Notes under the pieces: model-generated
Databases searched by the model: none
Seen by the model: the letters and a program-made list of their open reading frames with translations, nothing else
Told to the model about the DNA's origin: nothing
Translations under genes and position numbers: made by a program
NCBI RefSeq assembly: GCF_025150245.1
Contig: NZ_CP102279.1
Location: 1,175,423 to 1,239,422 of the forward strand
Length of the DNA stretch: 64,000 bases
Reading direction: 5' to 3'
Source: Dorea formicigenerans
GTDB lineage: Bacteria > Bacillota > Clostridia > Lachnospirales > Lachnospiraceae
Part shown: positions 44,092-55,716 of the stretch, one piece after another
Numbering within the stretch: the stretch's first letter is position 1
Layout: each line of letters starts with the position of its first letter

Positions 44092-44406
44092 ATGTATGAA
44101 GAGTGTCCGGCGCTGCTTCAGATGACGCGGACGTTTTTGGAAGATGGAGAAAAAGATGAAATCATTCATCATTGTAAAGTAATCCGGTATGATCCGGAAG
44201 AAGAGAACATATACTTAATTGCAGGAAAATCAGATATCACAAGTTTTTTGCTGGATGGAGTATATAGATGTACGATCAATAGTGAAAAAAAAGAAATCTG
44301 GTGCCAGGGCGTCATACGTGAAAGATACTGTAATAAAGTCGGAAAAGTCTTAGTATTTCGTGTACAAAACGGCTTTTATGAAAAAAATATAAACAAGATA
44401 AAATAA
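44092..44406 (+). CDS. Small protein of unknown function between codY and groES
   Basis: A 104-residue soluble protein, apparently mostly beta-strand (EIIHHCKVIRYDPEEENIYLI, GVYRCTINSEKKEIWCQGVI, KVLVFRVQNGFYEK). The alternating strands with a short polar N-terminus faintly recall PilZ/YcgR-N type barrels, but the RxxxR and DxSxxG motifs are missing. I do not recognise the family. CGGAGG lies 9 nt before ATG 44092. It follows codY by 27 nt, so it may be co-transcribed with it. Confidence 0.65.
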   Translation: MYEECPALLQMTRTFLEDGEKDEIIHHCKVIRYDPEEENIYLIAGKSDITSFLLDGVYRCTINSEKKEIWCQGVIRERYCNKVGKVLVFRVQNGFYEKNINKIK

Positions 44407-44417
44407 ATAAAAGAGTG

Positions 44418-44446
44418 TTGACAAAAGAGAAAGAGAGTGCTATTTT
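44418..44446 (+). promoter_or_regulatory. Promoter of groESL
   Basis: TTGACA (44418-44423), 17 nt, TATTTT (44441-44446). A CIRCE operator lies just downstream. Confidence 0.75.
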
Positions 44447-44489
44447 ATACCTAGAGTTTTTAATAGCACTCTCTTTTTATGAGTGCTAA
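44435..44489 (+). promoter_or_regulatory. CIRCE operator with an extra half-site (HrcA target)
   Basis: The classical element is TAGCACTC (44464-44471), nine nt, GAGTGCTA (44481-44488), and it needs repressor HrcA (not in window). A third half-site, GAGTGCTATT at 44435-44444, overlaps the -10 box and pairs with AATAGCACTC at 44462-44471. Confidence 0.92.
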
Positions 44490-44526
44490 CAACATAAAAG
44501 AGATGTTAAAGCAAGGAGGAATAAAT

Positions 44527-44811
44527 ATGAAATTAGTACCATTAGGAGACAGAGTCGTATTGAAACAGATCGTGGCTGAGGAGACTACAAAGTCAGGAAT
44601 CGTATTACCTGGACAGTCTAAAGAAAAACCACAGCAGGCAGAAGTTGTGGCAGTCGGACCAGGCGGAACTGTTGATGGAAAAGAAGTGAAGATGAACGTA
44701 ACAGTAGGACAGCAGGTTATCTATTCTAAATATGCAGGAACATCTGTTGAGATTGAAGACGAAGAATATATTGTTGTGAAACAGGATGATATTTTAGCAA
44801 TCATCGAATAA
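44527..44811 (+). CDS. groES: Co-chaperonin GroES
   Basis: A 94-residue protein: MKLVPLGDRVVLKQIVAEET, the mobile loop TKSGIVLPGQSKEKPQQ, and EDEEYIVVKQDDILAIIE at the C-terminus. It caps the GroEL cavity. ATG 44527 is supported by AAGGAGG 8 nt upstream; the longer frame from 44479 would start inside the CIRCE element. Heat-shock control is expected through HrcA. Confidence 0.97.
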   Translation: MKLVPLGDRVVLKQIVAEETTKSGIVLPGQSKEKPQQAEVVAVGPGGTVDGKEVKMNVTVGQQVIYSKYAGTSVEIEDEEYIVVKQDDILAIIE

Positions 44812-44831
44812 GGAATGTTTGTTAATTTTAA

Positions 44832-46505
<1,674 letters not shown>

Positions 46506-46549
46506 GAATAGTGTATTAGCAATTCTAATAATCATAGATTAGTATTATG

Positions 46550-46579
46550 AAAACTCCCCCTTTAGGGAGTTTTCTTTTT
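46550..46579 (+). terminator. Terminator of groESL
   Basis: AAAACTCCC and GGGAGTTTT pair perfectly around CCTTTA, followed by CTTTTTA. Confidence 0.9.
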
Positions 46580-46610
46580 AATACAATTTGTGGTAAAATA
46601 GAGAAAATGG

Positions 46611-46640
46611 TTGACAAATGCCGACTGTTTTTTGTATCAT
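46611..46640 (+). promoter_or_regulatory. Promoter of guaB
   Basis: TTGACA (46611-46616), 18 nt, TATCAT (46635-46640), 40 nt before the guaB start. No purine riboswitch is visible in this short leader. Confidence 0.65.
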
Positions 46641-46649
46641 AGCTTTTAA

Positions 46650-48134
<1,485 letters not shown>

Positions 48135-48283
48135 GATCAGCAATTCACTGGTGAGTTGCTTTTGCATTGAAAGATAGAATTTGTGGCTGAGTGAACAGCA
48201 GATAATAAAATTCATAAATTAATAAGAATTCATTCATAAAATGTTTCGCTGGAATATGTAGAATATATATCAGATGAGTGATG

Positions 48284-48332
48284 ACTCCACCTCTATAGGT
48301 GGCGGGCAGCAAGAATGCCTGGGGCATTCTTG
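48284..48332 (+). other. Two hairpins in the guaB-amidase gap
   Basis: CCACCT-CTAT-AGGTGG lies at 48286-48301, and CAAGAATGCC-TGG-GGCATTCTTG at 48310-48332. There is no T-run after either. The second hairpin recurs in related form at 52207-52229. Confidence 0.5.
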
Positions 48333-48364
48333 AATCAGAAAAAGGCGGGGCAAAGAACGTGCAG

Positions 48365-49063
48365 ATGAAGAGGAACAGAAAAAGAAGAACTCTAAGCACG
48401 ACAAAGAAGAAAAGAAAGACCCAGCGGAATATCCGGCTGGGTTTTCTTATTCTTGGAATTGTGCTAGTGGTCATGTTGATTATAAAAATAAATAATCCGG
48501 GATTTTTTTCCAATAAGTATTATGAGGTGGATACGAAAGCAGTGGATGCATCAAAGCCTGATATTGACGTGGAGCTTCTGACACCGAATCCATATTCCAG
48601 ATCGCAGGAGAAGACAGACAAGATTACAGGGATTGTTATTCACTATACAGCTAATCCTGGAGCAACGGCTATAGGTAACCGGAATTATTTTGAAGGGTTA
48701 AAAGACAGTCACGAGACGAAAGCCAGCAGTAATTTCGTGGTGGGACTGAACGGGGAGATCGTGCAGTGTATTCCGACCTGGGAAGTGGCGTATGCATCGA
48801 ATGACAGGAATTATGATACAGTATCCATCGAATGTTGCCATCCGGATGCGACTGGAAAGTTTAATGATGCGACTTATCGTTCTATGGTCCAACTGACAGC
48901 GTGGCTTTGTCTGAAGTTCAACCTGACAGAAGAAGATGTGATCCGCCACTATGATGTGACTGGGAAAATTTGTCCGAAATATTTTGTGGAAAATGAAGGC
49001 GCATGGGATCAGTTCCGGAAAGATGTAAAGTCAGCTATGGCGATGAACAAGAATCCGGAATAG
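48365..49063 (+). CDS. N-acetylmuramoyl-L-alanine amidase (Amidase_2), membrane-anchored
   Basis: A 232-residue protein from ATG 48365; the frame is open to GTG 48299, and GTG 48359 is a further option, so the start is uncertain. A very basic N-terminus precedes one membrane helix (LGFLILGIVLVVMLIIKI). The amidase domain has GIVIHYTANPGATA with the first zinc His, NFVVGLNGEIVQCIP, and HYDVTGKICP with the last zinc His and Cys. It cleaves the bond between muramic acid and L-Ala in peptidoglycan. Single gene; no clear promoter box seen. Confidence 0.85.
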   Translation: MKRNRKRRTLSTTKKKRKTQRNIRLGFLILGIVLVVMLIIKINNPGFFSNKYYEVDTKAVDASKPDIDVELLTPNPYSRSQEKTDKITGIVIHYTANPGATAIGNRNYFEGLKDSHETKASSNFVVGLNGEIVQCIPTWEVAYASNDRNYDTVSIECCHPDATGKFNDATYRSMVQLTAWLCLKFNLTEEDVIRHYDVTGKICPKYFVENEGAWDQFRKDVKSAMAMNKNPE

Positions 49064-49179
49064 GAATGAATAGAAAAAATAAGGCAGTTGCGAAATAAGA
49101 TAATTGTTGGTATAATACACCCGGTAAGACAGAAAAGAAGTGGATAAAGAGGCCACATTTGACACAGGAGTAATATACG

Positions 49180-49965
49180 ATGAATGATTTGGAAATGTAC
49201 AGAGAGAGTCTGGCGCTTTGTGATGATAAGATTATTGATGCACTTGTTGAAAGAAGTAAAATAGTAGAAAAAATCATGGCATATAAAGAGGAATATGGTA
49301 TGCCGATTTTACAGCCGCAGCAGGAGGCAAAACAGGCCTTGAGACTGGAAGAAAAGCTGAATGATAATAAGTACAGAGAAGAGATTATGGATATCTTTGA
49401 ATGTATCCGTATGAACAGCAAGAAGATTCAGGCAAGAAAGTTATTCGATTACAATATTGTAATGATCGGATTTATGGGAGCTGGAAAATCAACAGTGGCA
49501 GAGTATTTAAGTACCATGTTTGCCATGGAAGTTGTAGAGATGGATCAGGAAATTGTGAAAGAGGAAGGAATGAGCATTCCGGATATTTTTGCAACTTATG
49601 GCGAAGAATATTTCCGTAACTGTGAGACAGAACTCCTAAAGAAAATGCAGAGCCGCAAAAATGTACTCATTTCCTGCGGAGGCGGAGTTGTACTTCGAGA
49701 ATGCAATGTAGAACAGATGAAGAAGAATGGAAGAGTAGTTCTTCTGACTGCCAGTCCGGAGGAAGTTTATGAGCGCGTGAAAGATTCCGACGACAGACCG
49801 GTTCTCGCAGGACGGAAGAATGTAAAAGGTATTGCAGAATTGATGGAGGCACGTCGTGAAAAATATGAGGCAGCCGCCGATATTATTGTCAATACGGATC
49901 ACAAGACTGTTCTTCAGGTGTGTGAAGAGTTAGTACAGAGACTGACAGAAATGGATGGAGAGTAA
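49180..49965 (+). CDS. Chorismate mutase-shikimate kinase fusion
   Basis: A 261-residue fusion. Residues 1-85 are AroQ-class chorismate mutase (LEMYRESLALCDDKIIDALV, RSKIVEKIMAYKEE). Residues 92-258 are shikimate kinase: Walker A GFMGAGKST (97-105), EMDQEIV, FRNCETELLKK, SCGGGVVLR, and DDRPVL lid. It would catalyse two steps of aromatic amino-acid synthesis that are not consecutive (shikimate phosphorylation; chorismate to prephenate). CAGGAG lies 10 nt before the ATG. The next gene overlaps its stop. Confidence 0.9.
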   Translation: MNDLEMYRESLALCDDKIIDALVERSKIVEKIMAYKEEYGMPILQPQQEAKQALRLEEKLNDNKYREEIMDIFECIRMNSKKIQARKLFDYNIVMIGFMGAGKSTVAEYLSTMFAMEVVEMDQEIVKEEGMSIPDIFATYGEEYFRNCETELLKKMQSRKNVLISCGGGVVLRECNVEQMKKNGRVVLLTASPEEVYERVKDSDDRPVLAGRKNVKGIAELMEARREKYEAAADIIVNTDHKTVLQVCEELVQRLTEMDGE

Positions 49966-50474
49966 TGTTTGACAGATTTTTCCCGGATAGATATGTGGCT
50001 TCCACATATGTGATTGATTTTGAAAAATTATATGAAGAAGGATATCGTGGCCTGATCTTTGATATTGACAATACACTTGTACCGCATGGAGCACCGGCTG
50101 ATGCGAGGGCAATCGCACTCTTTGACAGATTAAAAAAGATTGGATTTAAATGTTGTCTCATTTCCAATAATCAGGAGCCGCGTGTAAAGATGTTCAATGA
50201 GCCGATTCAAGTAGATTATGTGTACAATGCGCACAAGCCATCAACAAAGAATTACCGGAAGGCTATGGAGATTATGGGAACTGATGAGACAAACAGTGTG
50301 TTTATCGGAGATCAGTTATTTACGGATGTCTGGGGCGCAAAAAGAACGGGGATTTCCAATATTCTTGTGAAACCGATTCACCCAAAAGAAGAGATTCAGA
50401 TTGTGCTGAAGAGATATTTGGAGAAGATTGTGTTGTATTTTTATGCAAGAAGTAAGAAACAGGCGAAAAAATAG
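49965..50474 (+). CDS. YqeG family HAD phosphatase
   Basis: A 169-residue HAD-superfamily protein: GLIFDIDNTLVPHG holds the two catalytic Asp residues, CCLISNNQEPRV motif II, AHKPSTKNYRKAMEIM motif III and FIGDQLFTDVWGAKRTGI motif IV. It matches YqeG/PGPase IIIA type; some family members dephosphorylate phosphatidylglycerophosphate. Its ATG overlaps the fusion gene's stop (TAATG), so it is translationally coupled. Confidence 0.88.
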   Translation: MFDRFFPDRYVASTYVIDFEKLYEEGYRGLIFDIDNTLVPHGAPADARAIALFDRLKKIGFKCCLISNNQEPRVKMFNEPIQVDYVYNAHKPSTKNYRKAMEIMGTDETNSVFIGDQLFTDVWGAKRTGISNILVKPIHPKEEIQIVLKRYLEKIVLYFYARSKKQAKK

Positions 50475-50560
50475 TTGAAAAAAGGCACAATCTATTATAA
50501 AATGGTAAAAGTGAAAACGTATAAAGTGCCATTCGGGTGCGATTAAGGAGGATATATACA

Positions 50561-51118
50561 ATGGCTGATGCTTATATTGAAAAAGGTACGACGTATGAGA
50601 TCGACGGAAAGGTATATGAATGTCTGGAATTCTTACATGTAAAACCAGGTAAAGGTTCTGCTTTCGTCCGTACAAAACTGAAAGATGTTATCAACGGTGG
50701 TGTTGTTGAGAGAACATTTAACCCATCTAAAGATGTATTAAAGAAAGCATTTATCGAGAGAAAGACAATGCAGTATTCCTATGTTGACGGAAACCTGTAT
50801 TACTTCATGGACAACGAGACATTCGAGCAGATTCCGGTTGATTCTGAGGATGTTGGAGATAGCTTGAAGTTCGTAAAAGAAGGAACAGACGTAACTCTGA
50901 AATCATATCAGGGTAAAGTATTTGCAATTGACCCACCGACAACTGTTGAGCTTCTGATCACAGAGTCTGAGCCGGGCGTAAAAGGTAACACAGCAACAGG
51001 TGCTACAAAACCGGCTATCGTTGAGACTGGTGCGCAGGTTATGGTTCCTCTGTTCGTTAATGAGGGAGAGGTCATCAAGATTGATACACGTTCCGGCGAG
51101 TATCTTTCAAGAGCATAA
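50561..51118 (+). CDS. efp: Elongation factor P
   Basis: A 185-residue protein with the EF-P three-domain layout: GTTYEIDGKVYECLEFLHVKPGKGSAFVRT with the modifiable Lys in the PGKGSA loop, and LITESEPGVKGNTATGATKPA followed by VPLFVNEGEVIKIDTRSGEYLSRA. It rescues ribosomes stalled at polyproline. AAGGAGG lies about 9 nt before ATG 50561. Confidence 0.97.
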   Translation: MADAYIEKGTTYEIDGKVYECLEFLHVKPGKGSAFVRTKLKDVINGGVVERTFNPSKDVLKKAFIERKTMQYSYVDGNLYYFMDNETFEQIPVDSEDVGDSLKFVKEGTDVTLKSYQGKVFAIDPPTTVELLITESEPGVKGNTATGATKPAIVETGAQVMVPLFVNEGEVIKIDTRSGEYLSRA

Positions 51119-51149
51119 GCTTAAGGAAAACATAAGAAAAACAAACGAC

Positions 51150-51180
51150 AAAAGCCTTGCATTTTTTGCAGGGCTTTTTT
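51150..51180 (+). terminator. Terminator of efp
   Basis: AAAAGCCTTGCA and TGCAGGGCTTTT form a stem with one T-G wobble, followed by TT. Confidence 0.9.
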
Positions 51181-51242
51181 ATAATTCTAATACCATAATA
51201 TTTGAAACACAGAAACTGCTGCTGTCTGAGGAAAGGAGATAT

Positions 51243-52118
51243 ATGGATTATAAGCAGTTTTTAGAGACAGTAGAGAAAAAAGTAAGAGAGAACATGGGGA
51301 CACACATCAGAGTCAGCACACGTACCGTGAAGAAGAATAACGGAACCGAGCGGAGCGGGCTTCTGATTGAGGATGACAGTACGAATATTTCACCGACCAT
51401 CTATCTGGAAGAATATTATCAACAGTTCCTTAGTGGCAAAGGAGTTGATAAGATTGCAAAAGAAGTGGCCGATTTGTATGAGGATTTGAAAGTTGACCGG
51501 CCGTGGGATGAGCAGAAGCTTGGAGAATACGACAAAATCAAGGAAAAAGTGATTTATCGTCTGATTGGTCGTGAGGCAAATGAAGAACTCCTTCAGGAAG
51601 TGCCATATGTGCCATATCTTGATCTGGCAATTATCTTTTGTGTACTTTTTGAAGCAGGAGATTATGGCATGGCGACAATGATGATCCGTAACCGGCATCT
51701 GAAACTGTGGCATGTGACAAAAGAGGACATTTATCATCAGGCAAGATATAATACATGGCATGAACTTCCGGGAGAATTTCTGACTATGAGTGATCTGATT
51801 GCGGAACTTACAGGAATAAAGGAGAAATGTCCGGAAGAACCTATGTATGTATTGACGAATCAGATACGCAATTATGGAGCATCAGCAATTCTGTATCCAG
51901 ACAGACTTGCAGGTATCAGTTTATGTCTTAAAGAGAATTTCTATGTGGTTCCAAGTAGTGTCCATGAGATGATCATAGTGCCGGAGAGTGCTTCGCCGGG
52001 ACGGAGAATGCTGACAGAGATGTTACGAGAAGTCAATGAGACACAGGTACCGGACGAAGATATTTTGTCAGATCATGTTTATTATTATGACAGAAAAGAA
52101 CGGAGATTGCGATTATAA
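51243..52118 (+). CDS. DUF5688 family protein
   Basis: A 291-residue soluble protein of a Lachnospiraceae-enriched family of unknown function. Family-like features are MDYKQFLETVEKKVRENMG at the start, SPTIYLEEYYQQFLSG, VPYLDLAIIFCVLF and MYVLTNQIRNYGASAILYP, then a C-terminal VPSSVHEMIIVPES. No catalytic motif is evident. AAAGGAG lies 6 nt before ATG 51243. The open frame continues upstream into efp, but that extension is not coding. Confidence 0.8.
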   Translation: MDYKQFLETVEKKVRENMGTHIRVSTRTVKKNNGTERSGLLIEDDSTNISPTIYLEEYYQQFLSGKGVDKIAKEVADLYEDLKVDRPWDEQKLGEYDKIKEKVIYRLIGREANEELLQEVPYVPYLDLAIIFCVLFEAGDYGMATMMIRNRHLKLWHVTKEDIYHQARYNTWHELPGEFLTMSDLIAELTGIKEKCPEEPMYVLTNQIRNYGASAILYPDRLAGISLCLKENFYVVPSSVHEMIIVPESASPGRRMLTEMLREVNETQVPDEDILSDHVYYYDRKERRLRL

Positions 52119-52194
52119 GAAAAGTGAAGAGCAGTCAATGCAAGTAGCGAAAGATAATCTATGATATAGAAGAGTATTATAATTGGTGTATGGG

Positions 52195-52229
52195 AGCGCC
52201 AGCGGTCAAGAATGCCGAAGGCGCTCTTG
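52195..52229 (+). other. Intergenic hairpin before the tRNA
   Basis: AGCGCC (52195-52200) can pair with GGCGCT (52220-52225). Alternatively CAAGAATGCC-GAA-GGCGCTCTTG (52207-52229) forms a 10-bp stem with one mismatch and one wobble. The second form resembles the hairpin at 48310-48332. Confidence 0.45.
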
Positions 52230-52281
52230 CTATAATGTTATAATGATTCGAATTGTGTAGAAAATTATCTCATGTATTTAC

Positions 52282-52310
52282 TTTACTTTGTGAGATAAAT
52301 GTGTTACTAT
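52282..52310 (+). promoter_or_regulatory. Promoter of tRNA-Arg
   Basis: TTTACT (52282-52287), 17 nt, TACTAT (52305-52310), 20 nt before the tRNA. An inverted repeat (TTATCTCA/TGAGATAA) overlaps it. Confidence 0.5.
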
Positions 52311-52330
52311 TACAAAGTCAAATTGACCAG

Positions 52331-52402
52331 GCACCCGTAGCTCAGGGGATAGAGCACCGCCCTCCGGAGGCGGGAGCGGCGGTTCGAATCCGCCCGGGTG
52401 TG
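52331..52402 (+). tRNA. tRNA-Arg (anticodon CCG)
   Basis: The cloverleaf can be folded by eye: acceptor GCACCCG/CGGGTGT (G-T at the first pair), D stem GCTC/GAGC, anticodon arm CCGCC-CTCCGGA-GGCGG with anticodon CCG, and T arm GGCGG-TTCGAAT-CCGCC. It reads CGG arginine codons. CCA is not encoded. The next gene follows within 36 nt without a terminator. Confidence 0.95.
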
Positions 52403-52437
52403 TATGAATAACGAGTACTGATGTGTGGAGGAGATCT

Positions 52438-53019
52438 ATGAAGAGAAGGTGGATTGTCCTCCTGCTTCTTTTTATGATGATAGGAGCAGCGGGGTATGGA
52501 TTTACCAGAGAAGAAGCACAGAAGGTACAAAAGACAAGTTCGTTGAAGATACAGGCTGTTTATCTGGAATGTGAATCGGAAGAGGCAAATCCGCTTTTGG
52601 AAGATGCAGTTTTGGAAGTGAATCGGGCAGTGGAAGAACACTTTGCGAAGATGCAGGAAGAGACAGGCTATGTAGAAGCTTATCATAATCTGCATGTGTA
52701 TACAAAGGAAGGAAAAGATGCGGATACATATGTGACATTTGTGACATACGATATGAAAATCCGAGGGATTTATACAGAAGTACCAGGACTTGCAACATTT
52801 TATGCAAAAAAAGAAAAGGACAAGATGCAGGTAATCTCAGATCCAAAAGAGAGTGACGTACAGAGATACATTGCAAGACTTACGAAACACCAGGATGTTC
52901 AGAATCTGTTCCGGAAAGTGAATGAGGAGTATAATGGAGCACTTCAGTCCGATGCACTTTTGCGGGAGGCGTTGAGCGAATTGCAGAATGCATATGGAAG
53001 TACGGAAGATAACGGTTAA
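52438..53019 (+). CDS. Secreted or membrane-anchored protein of unknown function
   Basis: A 193-residue protein. MKRRWIVLLLLFMMIGAAGY is a signal peptide or anchor without a lipobox Cys. The rest is charged and predicted soluble, with DADTYVTFVTYDMKIRG and TEVPGLATFYAKKEKDK suggesting a small alpha/beta fold. I do not recognise a family. TGGAGGAG lies 6 nt before ATG 52438. It sits 35 nt behind the tRNA and may be transcribed with it. Confidence 0.65.
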   Translation: MKRRWIVLLLLFMMIGAAGYGFTREEAQKVQKTSSLKIQAVYLECESEEANPLLEDAVLEVNRAVEEHFAKMQEETGYVEAYHNLHVYTKEGKDADTYVTFVTYDMKIRGIYTEVPGLATFYAKKEKDKMQVISDPKESDVQRYIARLTKHQDVQNLFRKVNEEYNGALQSDALLREALSELQNAYGSTEDNG

Positions 53020-53034
53020 ATATTTTAGAAATAG

Positions 53035-53067
53035 AGAAGTATGCTGTCAGAAGCATGCTTCTTTTTT
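53035..53067 (+). terminator. Terminator after the secreted protein gene
   Basis: AGAAGTATGCT and AGCATGCTTCT form a stem with one wobble around GTCAGA, followed by TTTTT. Confidence 0.88.
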
Positions 53068-53158
53068 AAATTTATAGATTTGACAAGATTTCATCACAAT
53101 TCGAACACATTTAAACGATACAATCTATTACAGAAATGAAGGAAAGGAGATTATTGAT

Positions 53159-54421
53159 ATGGAAAATCAATATACTTATTATAAACCAGAACCTGATGAC
53201 ATGAATGGTATGAACGAGGAAACGCCAAAGCCAAAAAAGAACCGAAAGGTGCCAAAACCAGTGAAACTTGTATGCGCCGGAGTTGCATTTGGGCTTGTGG
53301 CAAGTGTAACATTCCAGACAGGAAATTATGTGGGAACAAAAGTGTTCGGCACAACAACTACAAACGGTAAGACTGCCAAGACAGCACAGACAGTGGATGG
53401 TGCGAAACTAACAACATCATCAAGCAGTACAGGAACTTCCGATATTGCATCGATTGCAAAGAATGCAATGCCATCTATCGTATCTATTACGAATATGAGC
53501 GTTCAGGAAGTACAGAGTTTCTTCGGAGGAACACAGCAGCAGGAGAGTACAAGTGTCGGATCTGGTATTATTATCGGCCAGACAGATAGCGAACTCCTGA
53601 TCCTTACAAATAATCATGTAGTGGAAGGCAATGAAAAGCTTACAGTTTCTTTTGTGGATAATGAAAGTGTTGAGGCTAATGTAAAAGGAACTGATTCCAC
53701 AAAAGATCTTGCAGTTGTGGCTGTCAAGATCAGCGATGTGAAAGATTCTACTATGGATGAGATCGCAGTTGCGACAATGGGAGATTCCAGTAAGCTTGAG
53801 GTAGGTGAACAGGTCGTCGCAATCGGTAATGCACTTGGTTATGGACAGTCTGTAACATCAGGTATCGTATCTGCAACGGAGCGGACACTGGACGGTTATG
53901 AAGGAGGTACTCTGATTCAGACAGATGCAGCAATCAACCCTGGTAACAGTGGCGGAGCACTTTTGAACTCTAACGGTGAAGTTATTGGAATTAATACCGC
54001 AAAAGTTGCAACAGACAGTGTAGAAGGTATGGGCTATGCTATACCAATTTCTGATGCAAGCGATACGATCCAGAATTTGATGAATCAGGAGACAAAGACA
54101 AAAGTGTCTGAGGCAGAACAAGGATATCTTGGAATCCAGGGTGTAGATGTCTCGGATGAAAGTGCCAAGATGTATAATATGCCTACTGGAGTTTATATTT
54201 CCGATGTTGTAAAGAATGGTGGAGCCCAGCAGGCAGGTCTGACAAAAGGCAGTGTTATTACAGGACTTGAGGGAACCACAATCAGCGATATGAATTCACT
54301 GAAAGAACAGCTTCAGTATTATCGTGTGGGTGATAAAGTCAAGGTAACCGTACAGGTTCCTGGAAATAATGGCGAATATACTGAAAAAACTGTCGAAGTA
54401 ACACTTGGAAGTAAATCATAA
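53159..54421 (+). CDS. HtrA/DegP-like serine protease
   Basis: A 420-residue membrane-anchored protease. One hydrophobic segment (about residues 38-55) follows a short cytoplasmic N-terminus. The trypsin-like domain has His153 in NNHVV, Asp183 in TKDLAVVAVK and Ser264 in NPGNSGGALL. One PDZ domain covers about 320-415 (GVYISDVVKNGGAQQAGL). It degrades misfolded exported proteins. AAAGGAG lies about 9 nt before the ATG. A single gene between terminators. Confidence 0.95.
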   Translation: MENQYTYYKPEPDDMNGMNEETPKPKKNRKVPKPVKLVCAGVAFGLVASVTFQTGNYVGTKVFGTTTTNGKTAKTAQTVDGAKLTTSSSSTGTSDIASIAKNAMPSIVSITNMSVQEVQSFFGGTQQQESTSVGSGIIIGQTDSELLILTNNHVVEGNEKLTVSFVDNESVEANVKGTDSTKDLAVVAVKISDVKDSTMDEIAVATMGDSSKLEVGEQVVAIGNALGYGQSVTSGIVSATERTLDGYEGGTLIQTDAAINPGNSGGALLNSNGEVIGINTAKVATDSVEGMGYAIPISDASDTIQNLMNQETKTKVSEAEQGYLGIQGVDVSDESAKMYNMPTGVYISDVVKNGGAQQAGLTKGSVITGLEGTTISDMNSLKEQLQYYRVGDKVKVTVQVPGNNGEYTEKTVEVTLGSKS

Positions 54422-54457
54422 AAATGATATAATTGTCCCCATAGGAGGGACAGGACT

Positions 54458-55693
54458 ATGTATACATTTGATGAAATTGAAAAGACAGACAGCGAAATAG
54501 CAGATGCGATCAAGGCAGAGATGGAAAGACAGAACTCACACATCGAGCTGATCGCATCTGAAAACTGGGTAAGTAAAGCAGTCATGGCGGCCATGGGAAG
54601 TCCGCTGACGAACAAATATGCAGAGGGGTATCCGGGAAAGAGATATTATGGCGGCTGCCAGTGTGTAGATGTTGTAGAGAATCTTGCCAGAGACAGAGCA
54701 AAAGAGTTATTTGGCTGTGAGTATGCAAATGTTCAGCCACATTCAGGAGCACAGGCAAACCTGGCAGTATTTTTTGCAATGCTGGAGCCGGGAGATAAAG
54801 TAATGGGAATGAATCTGGATCACGGCGGACATCTGACACACGGCTCACCGGTCAATATTTCCGGAAAATATTTTAATATTGTGTCCTATGGTGTCAATGA
54901 ACAAGGCGTGATCGATTATGATAATGTAAGAGAGATCGCTTTGAGAGAAAGGCCGAAGTTAATTGTCGCAGGAGCAAGTGCTTACGCGAGAACAATTGAT
55001 TTTAAAAAATTCCGTGAGATTGCAGACGAAGCAGGCGCATATCTGATGGTAGATATGGCTCATATTGCAGGTCTTGTTGCAGCAGGACTGCATCCAAGCC
55101 CGATTCCATATGCTCATGTGACAACGACAACGACTCACAAGACTCTTCGTGGACCAAGAGGAGGTATGATCCTGTGTAACCAGGAGGCAGCAGATAAGTT
55201 CAACTTTAACAAAGCTGTATTCCCGGGAATACAAGGCGGACCATTGGAACATATTATTGCGGGAAAAGCAGTATGCTTCAAAGAGGCATTACAGCCAGAG
55301 TTTAAAGAATATCAACAGCAGATTCTGAAAAATGCACAGGCACTCTGCAAAGGATTACAGTCCCGTGGCGTGAAAATCATTTCCGGAGGAACAGACAATC
55401 ATCTGATGCTTGTAGATCTTCGCGATGAAGAGGTGACGGGAAAAGAGCTGGAGCGTCGTCTTGATGAAGCTCATATTACCTGCAACAAGAATACAATTCC
55501 GAACGATCCACGTTCACCATTTGTTACAAGTGGTGTAAGACTCGGAACACCAGCCGTTACAACAAGAGGCATGGTAGAAGAGGATATGGATGTGATTGCG
55601 GAAGGTATTGCACTTGTGATTAAGAGTGAGGATAATATTGAAAAAGTACGCGAGATGGTAAAAGGTCTGACTGACAAATATCCATTGATCTAA
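54458..55693 (+). CDS. glyA: Serine hydroxymethyltransferase
   Basis: A 411-residue PLP enzyme: [48 protein letters not shown], and the PLP Lys228 in [13 protein letters not shown]. It converts serine and tetrahydrofolate to glycine and methylene-tetrahydrofolate. AGGAGG lies 10-11 nt before the ATG. Confidence 0.97.
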   Translation: MYTFDEIEKTDSEIADAIKAEMERQNSHIELIASENWVSKAVMAAMGSPLTNKYAEGYPGKRYYGGCQCVDVVENLARDRAKELFGCEYANVQPHSGAQANLAVFFAMLEPGDKVMGMNLDHGGHLTHGSPVNISGKYFNIVSYGVNEQGVIDYDNVREIALRERPKLIVAGASAYARTIDFKKFREIADEAGAYLMVDMAHIAGLVAAGLHPSPIPYAHVTTTTTHKTLRGPRGGMILCNQEAADKFNFNKAVFPGIQGGPLEHIIAGKAVCFKEALQPEFKEYQQQILKNAQALCKGLQSRGVKIISGGTDNHLMLVDLRDEEVTGKELERRLDEAHITCNKNTIPNDPRSPFVTSGVRLGTPAVTTRGMVEEDMDVIAEGIALVIKSEDNIEKVREMVKGLTDKYPLI

Positions 55694-55716
55694 GAGATAG
55701 ATAACAGGAGGTATTG

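Noticed and set aside
48170-48364. Riboswitch upstream of the amidase gene
   Set aside because: Only two simple hairpins are visible; no known aptamer core could be matched.
51000-51242. N-terminal extension of the DUF5688 protein into efp
   Set aside because: It crosses the efp terminator and overlaps efp; the AAAGGAG before 51243 marks the real start.
52331-52402. tRNA-Arg as an integration site
   Set aside because: No integrase is beside it and no repeat of its 3' end was noticed within the window.
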